In this document: piece after piece, positions 57,173 to 64,000 of the stretch
Position numbering within the stretch: position 1 is the first letter of the stretch
Layout of the letters: each line of letters starts with the position of its first letter
Assembly (NCBI GenBank): GCA_965224065.1
Contig: CBDCYF010000005.1
Location: 2,728,001-2,792,000 of the forward strand
Direction of reading: 5' to 3'
DNA: 64,000 nucleotides
Source: JAOTZA01 sp965224065
Lineage (GTDB): Bacteria > Acidobacteriota > Thermoanaerobaculia > Multivoradales > JAHEKO01
Notes under the pieces: generated by a model
Databases searched by the model: none
What the model was told of the DNA's origin: nothing
What the model saw: the letters and a program-made list of their open reading frames with translations, nothing else
Position numbers and translations under genes: made by a program

Positions 57173-58960
57173 GTGAGAGATCCAAAAAGGGTATTTCTCT
57201 TGGCTCTGGCACTCGTCGCGGTGGGTGCGGTCCCCGCGACGCCCCAGGATCCAACAGCCGAGCCGGAGACTCCGCTCAGCGCCGACGAAGAGCACGAGAA
57301 GCTCTTTCTCGAGAACCGTTTTCCATCCGCGGCCACCTGCGCCACGTGCCATCCGAGCCACTATCGGGAGTGGTCGGTGTCGCCCCACGCCTACGCCCAG
57401 ATGAGCCCGGTGTTCAACGCCATGCACGGCACCGTCCTGAAGGTCACCAACGGTACCAACGGGGACTTTTGCATCCGGTGCCACACGCCGGTGGGGATGA
57501 ACCTGGAAGAGCCCGAGTTCATGAGCAACATGGACCGGCATCCGACATCCCGCGAAGGCGTCACTTGCATCGTCTGCCACCGGCTCAACAAGGCCTACGG
57601 CAAGCTGAGCGGTCGGCTGGCGATCGTCGAGGGGGATCTGTTCGAGCCAGTTTTTGGCCCCTCGGGAAACGACGAGGTCGAACGGGTGATCCAGTCAAGC
57701 GACTACCGGGTGAACCCCGAGCGCGGCAAGGCGGGGCGTGCCATCCACGGCCGGGCGGAGAAGTTCTTCCAGCTCACCACCTCGGGCTTTTGTGCCACCT
57801 GCCACGACGTCAACCTGGTCAACGGATTCCGGCTCGAGGAAGCCTTTAGCGAGTTCAAGACCTCGCCGGCGGCGCGGAACGGGGTCTCCTGTCAGGACTG
57901 CCACATGAGCACCGAGCCGGGGGTGGACTCCGGGTATGCCGAGGGTCCGGCGGCGGTAGTCGGACGCAGGCAGACCCAGAGCCGCAAGCTCACCGACCAC
58001 ATGTTTGTCGGTCCCGACTACTCGATCGTCCATCCGGGAATCTTTCCGCACAACACAAAGGCCTCGGAGATGGCCACGATCCGGCAATGGCTGACCTTTG
58101 ACTACAGAGCCGGATGGGGGACCGACGAGTTCGAGATCGATGTCCCCGAGAGCTACTCCTTCCCCGAGCACTGGCGCTCGGCCGACGATCGCTACGACGC
58201 GCGCGACGTCCTGGAGGAGAATCTCGAGCTGTTGCGAGAAGCCGAAGCCGCGCGTCTTCAGATTCTGCGCGCCGGGTACAAGCTGGGTGAGATATTGGTC
58301 GACAGGGCGGACAAAAAAAAGGGTCTCGAGTTCCGGGTGGAGGTCAAGAACGGCACCGACGGCCACGGGGTACCGACCGGTTTCGACGCCGAGCGTCTGG
58401 TCTTTCTGCAGGTGACCGTGGCCGATCGCTCCAGCGAGGTGATTTTCCGTTCCGGCGACCTCGATCCGAACGGCGACGTGCGCGACAACCATTCGCTCTA
58501 TGTCCACAACGGCGAGCTGCCGCTGGACAAACAACTCTTCAGCTTGCAGTCGCGGTTTGTCACCCGGATGATCCGGGGCGGCGAGCGCGAACAGGTCCTG
58601 GCGGTCAACTACTCACCCGACCCGCTGCCGTTTCTTCGGCCTTCGACATCGTCGACCATCTTGACCGGACGACCGCGGGGAGCGCGCAAACACAAACAGA
58701 ACATCGAGCCGCTCGGCAGGCGCTGGGCGCGCTACCGGGTGAAGCCCGAGGCGCTGACCGGCAACGGGCCGTACGTCGCGCGGATCCAGCTGATCGCCGG
58801 GATGGTGCCGGTCAACCTGATCCACGAGATCAAGGGCGTTGGTTTCGACTACGGCATGTCCGCCCGCGAGGTGGCGGAGAAGGTGGTGGAAGGCCACCAA
58901 GTCGTGTGGGATCGGAAGCTCGAGATCGCCACAGAACCGCCACAAGTCGCTGAGCGATGA
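57173..58960 (+). CDS. Exported five-heme c-type cytochrome (cytochrome c554-like)
   Basis: 595 residues from the GTG at 57173, 6-7 bp after AGGAGGGG; a GTG at 57167 lies too close to that site. The signal peptide ends near VGAVPATPQ. Five CxxCH heme sites lie in the first 250 residues: CATCH (about 56), CIRCH (100), CIVCH (132), CATCH (207) and CQDCH (240). Many extra histidines could be axial ligands. The C-terminal 330 residues lack hemes and contain a beta-rich region (LEFRVEVKNGTDGHGVPTGF), the GHGVPTGF stretch also being common in multiheme proteins. It overlaps the next gene by 4 bp, so the two are coupled. Confidence 0.9.
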   Translation: MRDPKRVFLLALALVAVGAVPATPQDPTAEPETPLSADEEHEKLFLENRFPSAATCATCHPSHYREWSVSPHAYAQMSPVFNAMHGTVLKVTNGTNGDFCIRCHTPVGMNLEEPEFMSNMDRHPTSREGVTCIVCHRLNKAYGKLSGRLAIVEGDLFEPVFGPSGNDEVERVIQSSDYRVNPERGKAGRAIHGRAEKFFQLTTSGFCATCHDVNLVNGFRLEEAFSEFKTSPAARNGVSCQDCHMSTEPGVDSGYAEGPAAVVGRRQTQSRKLTDHMFVGPDYSIVHPGIFPHNTKASEMATIRQWLTFDYRAGWGTDEFEIDVPESYSFPEHWRSADDRYDARDVLEENLELLREAEAARLQILRAGYKLGEILVDRADKKKGLEFRVEVKNGTDGHGVPTGFDAERLVFLQVTVADRSSEVIFRSGDLDPNGDVRDNHSLYVHNGELPLDKQLFSLQSRFVTRMIRGGEREQVLAVNYSPDPLPFLRPSTSSTILTGRPRGARKHKQNIEPLGRRWARYRVKPEALTGNGPYVARIQLIAGMVPVNLIHEIKGVGFDYGMSAREVAEKVVEGHQVVWDRKLEIATEPPQVAER

Positions 58961-60417
58961 GACAAGCGCCGCGGATCTTGCTGGTGTCGTGCCTGCTGGC
59001 GGCTGGGGTTGCCGGACGGGCCACGGCCTGGCCGTGCCCCGCGGCCGCGGGGGACGAGAAGCCGGCCAAAGCGGACGACCCCGAATCCCGCCATCCGTCG
59101 GCCCATCATTCGAGCCGGTTGAGTGACGAGTACATCCCGCTCCAGCTCGAAGGCTTCCCCAAGCGGCCCAAGCTGCTCCTCGAGCTGGGCAACCCCTATC
59201 TCGGCACCGGCAACATCAAACCCGGCTTCGAGCTGCCGACCGGCGCGGTCTGGCAGCCGACTCTCATTCTTTTTGGCACGCTCCGGACCGCGGTTCAGAG
59301 CTTCGAGGCCGGCGGTGCCCGGTTCAGCGAAGTCGCCGCGCGCCTCGACCTTTTTGCCAACCTCCAACTTTCGGGCACCGAGCGTCTGGTGGTGGGGTTC
59401 CGCAACCTGGATCGGGAAGGCCGCTTTACGAGCTACGTCATCGAGCCCGAACCGGCGGACGGCGACCGGTTTCGCGAAGAGCTCAACGCCGATATCCAGA
59501 GCCTCTACTTCGAAGGCGATTTTGGCGAGATCTTCCCCAAGCTCGACAAGGAGGACTTTGGCCGTAAGGACTACGGCTTTGCGATCGGGCGCCAGCCGCT
59601 GCTCTTTCAAGAGGGGATGCTGATCGATGATTCGATCGACGGCATCGGCATCACCCGCAACACGCTGCTGCCCAGGAACACGTCGAATTTTCGCGCCACG
59701 CTCTATCTGGGCTTCGAAAATGTCCACCGATCGAATTTCGAGGATGACGAAGCGGATCTGTTCGCGTTGTTGACGTCGACCGATTTTCGCGCCTCGACAG
59801 TCGACGCGGACCTGGCCGTGGTGACCGGATCCGATCGCCACGGCGACCAGGCGAACCTGGGCGTGAGCGCCGTCCAGCGCCTGGGCAAATACAACACGTC
59901 GTTTCGAGTGCTCGCGTCGAGCGCTCTGGATGAAGAGACCTTCTTCAGCACCGACGGCGTGCTGCTCTTTAGCGAGGTGTCCTGGACGCCGCACTACACG
60001 CACGATCTGGTCTATGTCACGACGTTTGCGGCCCTCGACCGGTATTCGTCCGCCGCCCGCGGCCCGGCCACCGGCGGTCCTCTGGGTCGAGCGGGAATCA
60101 ACTTCGCCGCCGTCGGTTTGGGTCGCTTTGGGGCCCCGCTGTCGAGCGTTGCCTGGGATGTGGCCGGTGGCGCGGTCGGGTACCAGAAGTTTCTCGGGCC
60201 CGAGAACCGGCGCCAGGTGCTCGCCGAGCTGGGGGTGAGATTGGGTCTTGCCGACTCCGTTGCCGACTCGGCGGCGGTGAGTGTGCGTTATCAGACCGCG
60301 GTGGGGCGGCGGCTGGTTTTTGGGGTCAGTGGCTTTGGCGCCCGGATCGAGAGCACGTCCGGAGCCTCCACCGACGACCGCTACGGGGGACGTTTCGAGG
60401 TCACGCTCAAGTTCTAG
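58957..60417 (+). CDS. Predicted outer-membrane beta-barrel protein of the cytochrome cluster
   Basis: 486 residues. The signal peptide is about residues 1-24. After a His-rich region (RHPSAHHSSRLSDEYIPL) the protein is mostly alternating hydrophobic strands, for example FRATLYLGFENVH and LDLFANLQLSGTERLVVGF. It ends in phenylalanine after VTLKF, as outer-membrane barrels do. There are no CxxCH motifs. It lies between two multiheme cytochrome genes and overlaps the first by 4 bp. A porin-like partner in an outer-membrane electron conduit is plausible but unproven; it may instead be a substrate porin. Confidence 0.75.
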   Translation: MRQAPRILLVSCLLAAGVAGRATAWPCPAAAGDEKPAKADDPESRHPSAHHSSRLSDEYIPLQLEGFPKRPKLLLELGNPYLGTGNIKPGFELPTGAVWQPTLILFGTLRTAVQSFEAGGARFSEVAARLDLFANLQLSGTERLVVGFRNLDREGRFTSYVIEPEPADGDRFREELNADIQSLYFEGDFGEIFPKLDKEDFGRKDYGFAIGRQPLLFQEGMLIDDSIDGIGITRNTLLPRNTSNFRATLYLGFENVHRSNFEDDEADLFALLTSTDFRASTVDADLAVVTGSDRHGDQANLGVSAVQRLGKYNTSFRVLASSALDEETFFSTDGVLLFSEVSWTPHYTHDLVYVTTFAALDRYSSAARGPATGGPLGRAGINFAAVGLGRFGAPLSSVAWDVAGGAVGYQKFLGPENRRQVLAELGVRLGLADSVADSAAVSVRYQTAVGRRLVFGVSGFGARIESTSGASTDDRYGGRFEVTLKF

Positions 60418-60454
60418 CTCGCCGAGCGTTCGACGGCGCTTCCGACAGCTCGTG

Positions 60455-62578
60455 ATGCTGGTCGCGCCGTTGACTCTTGCTCACAGCGCGTATGCCCAGG
60501 GTACGCGCGATCTGCCCTTTCTCGAGCATTCACGGGTCGATCCGACCAAGGTTCTTACCGCCGAGGCTTGCGGCGAGTGCCACATCGCCGAATTCGAGGT
60601 TTGGGAAAAAACGCCCCACGCGACCGGCTTCAAGACGCTGCATCGCAAGCAGCAGGCGGAGACGATTGCGCGCAAGATGGGGTTTCGGTTGATCAAGCGC
60701 GACAGCCTCTGCTTTAGCTGTCACTACACACCGGTGGTCGATGACGACCGGATCCGGGTGGTCTCGGGGGTCTCGTGCGAGTCGTGCCACGGAGCGAGCG
60801 CCGATTGGATCGACGTCCACAATGACTATGGGGCCGGCCGGGACTATCGCAGCGAGCCCGCCGAGGCGCGCCGCGAGCGCGAGGAAAAAAGCCGCAGCGC
60901 CGGAATGCGCCGCCCTTCGGACCTCTACCCGGTGGTCGCCAACTGCTTCTCCTGCCACACGGTGCCGAGCGAGGAGCTGGTCAACGTGGGTGGGCACACC
61001 ACCGGCAGCGGCGGGTTCGAGTTTGTCGAATGGTCCCAGGGGAAAATCCGGCACAACTATCTCGACGTCGTGCGGACCGGCAACCCCGGCCCCAACGCCA
61101 CCCGGCCGATGGAGCGCCGCCGGGCGATGTATGTGGTCGGTCGCGCTCTCGATTTGGAATTCGGCCTGCGTGGCCTGGCCGTGGCCAAGGAAGACGGGGT
61201 CTACGCCAAGGCGATGAGCCGGCGGGTGCGGAGCGCGCTCGCCGAGGTCCGCGCGATCGCTTCTGAAGCCGCGTTGCCCGACGTCGAAGAGATGGTCCGA
61301 ACGGTCCAGAGCGTGCGGGTGGTGCCGCGAAACGAGGCGGAGCTGCTCGCGGCAGCGGAGAAGATCGGCGCCGCGACGCGCCGCTTCCTCGATCGTCACT
61401 CGACCCTCGACATGGCGGCGCTCGATCCCCTGATGACCGGAGGGGGCGGCGGGGAAGCCGCCGAAGACACGCTGGCAGCTGCCGGCGAGCCAGAGGGCCT
61501 TGCCGATGTAGGAGACGCCGAGCCCGGCGCAGCAGGTCTGTCCGCCGGCACGGTGCGGACCGTTTCGGTAGCGGGCGGTCCCGGGCGGGGCCCGGCGTCC
61601 GCCGCCTCACCGGCGGCAACGGCCGGCCAGGGTGTGGTCGGGGAGTTCAAGCGTTCGATCCGCCCAAAGTCCAAGCACCGAACGCTTGGCCCCGGCAGTT
61701 GCAGTGGCTGCCACGGTCCGCAAAACGAATGGTGGTTTGGCCACGCGCACTACCGGTCGGCCGACCCGTTCTTCGACGGCGCCGCGGCAAATCTCCAGAT
61801 CGCGCGTCTCTACGGTGTCAAGACATCCGAGATCACGCGGGGCAAGAACATCTGTATGGACTGCCACGGCACGGTGATCTCAGGCAAGGAGTCGCGCGAT
61901 GTGCTCGACGGCGTGAGCTGCGAGAGCTGCCATGGGGCCGCCGCCGACTGGCTCGAGCCGCACAAGGACGAGACCGACAAACAGCTCGGCCGCCGCCGGC
62001 CGGGGCATCTGGCCGCCCTGCGGCGCGGCAAGCTGGATCTGGCAGACGCCGGAGCTCGTGCCGAGCGCTGCGCCGGGTGTCATTATGTGACCGACCGGCG
62101 GCTGCTGTCGGCGGGGCATCCGTCGGGCGCCGACTTCGACTTCGCGCGCGCCATGGCCGAGGTCCGTCACTGGCAGCGGCCGCTCGAGCCGGCCGTGCAG
62201 TTGGCCTCCGCTTACACGCGGGTCAAGAGCGCGCGCGGGCCGGTGCCCGATGTGCCCAGGGCGGTACTCGCGGCGGCCGGCAGCCGCGTCGAAGGAGGCT
62301 CGAAACGCGGCGCCGTCGCCACTCGCCGGGCCGTTTTTGCAACCGGCACTGCGCCGGGATCGTCGGGCGCTCCGATTCCGATCGCCCTGCTCGATCCGCC
62401 GGCGCCGCGACCGGCCGCCGCCGGATCCCGTTCCTCGAGTCAGGGCCCGCCGGTCGATCTGCCGCCGTTTCCGGAAATCACGGAGTCGACTCCGATCGAG
62501 GACGTCTTGCTGATGCTTCGCGAGCGCCTGGCCCGGTTGTACCGGGCCGTGGCGCCGGGAGGGAGCGGCACCCCATGA
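60455..62578 (+). CDS. Exported eight-heme c-type cytochrome with two cytochrome c554-like modules
   Basis: 707 residues from ATG 60455 (or GTG 60452). Eight CxxCH motifs occur as two sets of four: CGECH (39), CFSCH (86), CESCH (108), CFSCH (164); then CSGCH (416), CMDCH (467), CESCH (489), CAGCH (539). Both modules share the CESCHGA-ADW motif, so an internal duplication is clear, joined by a Gly/Ala-rich linker (about 328-392). The C-terminal tail is Pro/Ala-rich. The start is odd: a signal-like n-region (RRRFRQ) precedes the only start codons in frame, and no ribosome site is seen. It overlaps the next gene by 4 bp. Confidence 0.88.
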   Translation: MLVAPLTLAHSAYAQGTRDLPFLEHSRVDPTKVLTAEACGECHIAEFEVWEKTPHATGFKTLHRKQQAETIARKMGFRLIKRDSLCFSCHYTPVVDDDRIRVVSGVSCESCHGASADWIDVHNDYGAGRDYRSEPAEARREREEKSRSAGMRRPSDLYPVVANCFSCHTVPSEELVNVGGHTTGSGGFEFVEWSQGKIRHNYLDVVRTGNPGPNATRPMERRRAMYVVGRALDLEFGLRGLAVAKEDGVYAKAMSRRVRSALAEVRAIASEAALPDVEEMVRTVQSVRVVPRNEAELLAAAEKIGAATRRFLDRHSTLDMAALDPLMTGGGGGEAAEDTLAAAGEPEGLADVGDAEPGAAGLSAGTVRTVSVAGGPGRGPASAASPAATAGQGVVGEFKRSIRPKSKHRTLGPGSCSGCHGPQNEWWFGHAHYRSADPFFDGAAANLQIARLYGVKTSEITRGKNICMDCHGTVISGKESRDVLDGVSCESCHGAAADWLEPHKDETDKQLGRRRPGHLAALRRGKLDLADAGARAERCAGCHYVTDRRLLSAGHPSGADFDFARAMAEVRHWQRPLEPAVQLASAYTRVKSARGPVPDVPRAVLAAAGSRVEGGSKRGAVATRRAVFATGTAPGSSGAPIPIALLDPPAPRPAAAGSRSSSQGPPVDLPPFPEITESTPIEDVLLMLRERLARLYRAVAPGGSGTP

Positions 62579-64000
62579 GTGAGACCGGCTCGGCGGCGCT
62601 CGACAAGACCACGCTCCGGCGGGTCGAGCAGTATCGGGACCGCTGGACTTCGGAAGAAACCGACTCCGGCCTGCTCGAGATCTCGGACCGTCTGAGCGCC
62701 GCGGCGTTGCGCGAGTTCGAGATCTTCTCTGACTACGACGACAAATTCCTCGAGAAGATCAGCCCCGACGTCTCGCTGGCGACCTGGCGCGAGGGCGCGG
62801 TTCTGTTCGAGGAGGGCGCCTACATCGACCTGGCGTTCTTCGTGGTCGGCGGAGAGGTCGAGGTCTACCTCCGAGGGGTCGAGGGTGCGAGCCAGGGTCC
62901 GCGACCGATCTTCGATCTGTCGCGCACGATCGTCGGCGCCGCGGAAGGAACCGATTCCTCGCGCGTGACCGAGCCGGGCACGGTGTTGATGCGCCAAGCG
63001 ACTCGAACCGCATCGACACAGATCACCCTCCTGACCACTATGGATTTCGATCTGCCACGCGACGCCGTCACGCGGTTGGGAGAGGGCGAGCTCTTTGGCG
63101 AGATCGGCTCGATGAGCGGTTGGCCGCAGTCGGTGACGGCCCGCACCGCCACCGAGTGCCGTCTGCTGCAGATCCGGGTGCCGGCACTGCGGTTGATGAA
63201 GCGCAAATCCAAGGCGCTCAAGCAACGGCTCGACGCCCTGTACCGGGAGCGCTCGCTGTCCTCCCAGCTCAAGAGCACCCCGGTCTTTGCGGACTGCAAC
63301 GACATCTTTATCGAGGCGCTCAAGGAGAAGGTCGAGTTGGTCTCCTGCGATCCGGGCGAAGTGGTGGCCCGCGAGGGAGAGGTGGCCGACGCGTTTTACG
63401 TGCTGCGTTCGGGGTTTCTCAAGCTCTCGCAACGATTCGAACAAGGCGAGATTGTGGTGTCCTATCTCTCCAAGGGGATGAGCCTTGGCGAGATCGAGTT
63501 GCTGATCGACGGGGTGGACGAGTGGCAGACCACGGTGACGTCGGTCGAGTACGCTGAGCTCATCAAGTTGCCCAAGGAGATCTTCGAGCAACTGATCGGC
63601 AGCTACCCGGAGATCAAGGAACGGCTGTGGCGCTCCGCCACCGACCGGGTGCGAGAGGCGGGCTTCAGCCGCCGCAACATCGGCCACGCCGAGTTCACCG
63701 ACGTCGCTCTCGAGACCGGACTGGTGCAGGGCAACAGCATCCTGGCGATCGACCTGGCGAGCTGCACACGATGCGATGACTGCGTGCGCGCCTGCTCGGC
63801 GACCCACGGCGGACGGTCGCGTTTTGTCCGCGAGGGCGACAAGGTCGAGAACCTGCTGATCGCCAAGTCCTGCTACCACTGCCGTGACCCGGTTTGTCTC
63901 GTCGGGTGTCCGACGGGCGCGATCCATCGGGCCGGCGTCGGCGACGTAGTGGCCGTGGATGAGGAGATTTGTATCGGCTGTTCGAGCTGTTCGCGCAACT
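62575..64000 (+). CDS. Fusion of two cyclic-nucleotide-binding domains with a polyferredoxin; partial at right edge
   Basis: 475 residues before the window ends; no stop is reached. Residues 50-200 form a first cyclic-nucleotide-binding domain with a long insertion. Its phosphate cassette, LFGEIGSMSGWPQSVTARTA, keeps the Gly-Glu and the Arg. A second domain (about 235-345) has MSLGEIELL but VTSVEY in place of the Arg, so it may not bind nucleotide. From 397 a DmsB/HybA-like ferredoxin follows: Cys 397, 400, 403, 407; 433, 436, 441, 445; and 466, 469, 472 so far. No signal peptide is seen. The likely role is a nucleotide-responsive electron carrier or sensor in the cytoplasm. The gene overlaps the cytochrome stop by 4 bp. 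Confidence 0.9.
   Translation, partial: MSETGSAALDKTTLRRVEQYRDRWTSEETDSGLLEISDRLSAAALREFEIFSDYDDKFLEKISPDVSLATWREGAVLFEEGAYIDLAFFVVGGEVEVYLRGVEGASQGPRPIFDLSRTIVGAAEGTDSSRVTEPGTVLMRQATRTASTQITLLTTMDFDLPRDAVTRLGEGELFGEIGSMSGWPQSVTARTATECRLLQIRVPALRLMKRKSKALKQRLDALYRERSLSSQLKSTPVFADCNDIFIEALKEKVELVSCDPGEVVAREGEVADAFYVLRSGFLKLSQRFEQGEIVVSYLSKGMSLGEIELLIDGVDEWQTTVTSVEYAELIKLPKEIFEQLIGSYPEIKERLWRSATDRVREAGFSRRNIGHAEFTDVALETGLVQGNSILAIDLASCTRCDDCVRACSATHGGRSRFVREGDKVENLLIAKSCYHCRDPVCLVGCPTGAIHRAGVGDVVAVDEEICIGCSSCSRN

Overview
The window is about 64 kb of high-GC DNA from a Gram-negative chromosome. Gram-negative features are lipoproteins, a predicted outer-membrane beta-barrel and periplasmic multiheme cytochromes. 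Large transmembrane Ser/Thr kinases with TPR tails, one of them paired with an ECF-like sigma factor, together with the GAF/acidic-linker protein, suit an Acidobacteriota-like lineage. That placement is inference; no rRNA is present. I found no prophage, insertion sequence or CRISPR array.

Layout. 1-3068: two minus-strand genes (a partial secreted helical-repeat protein and a GAF-like protein) divergent from a lipoprotein. 3085-9427: a macromolecular-synthesis type cluster, rpsU-mutS2-dnaG-rpoD, followed by tRNA-Asn with its own promoter and terminator. 9670-15235: an enoyl-CoA isomerase, a 303-bp element with long terminal inverted repeats, and a large secreted nuclease with three near-identical lamin-tail modules. 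15359-19531: a Ser/Thr kinase with TPRs, then the radical SAM enzyme AmrS. 19545-26977: glutamate dehydrogenase with an uncharacterised Rossmann partner, a secreted M20 amidohydrolase, PEP carboxykinase, dodecin and a SMUG1-type uracil-DNA glycosylase. 27011-34129: an AI-2E-family permease, then a complete SUF operon (Rrf2 regulator, sufB, C, D, S, U) behind a clear promoter and palindrome. 34196-34866: a VapBC toxin-antitoxin pair. 34921-43589: a sigma factor/kinase operon, a secreted unknown, an M64 peptidase divergent from an M3 oligopeptidase, and a DprE1/DprE2-like pair (42855-44914). 45006-50800: a membrane protein, a secreted M14 peptidase, a DUF3108-like protein, a Cu/Zn superoxide dismutase lipoprotein and a beta-propeller lipoprotein. 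50914-57043: pyruvate dehydrogenase aceE-aceF-lpd, with repeat-derived linkers and spacer. 57173 to the end: an overlapping gene cluster of a five-heme cytochrome, an outer-membrane beta-barrel, an eight-heme cytochrome and a protein fusing two cyclic-nucleotide-binding domains to a polyferredoxin.

How it fits together. Secreted peptidases (M14, M20, M64), a cytoplasmic oligopeptidase, glutamate dehydrogenase, PEP carboxykinase and the pyruvate dehydrogenase complex suggest growth on peptides and amino acids with gluconeogenesis. The SUF operon would supply Fe-S clusters, for example to the ferredoxin-like protein at the right edge. The most unusual region is that edge, which looks like a candidate electron-transfer module linking periplasm, outer membrane and a nucleotide-responsive cytoplasmic iron-sulfur protein. 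The in-frame repeats in the pyruvate dehydrogenase linkers and the long inverted-repeat element after the enoyl-CoA isomerase gene are also worth follow-up.
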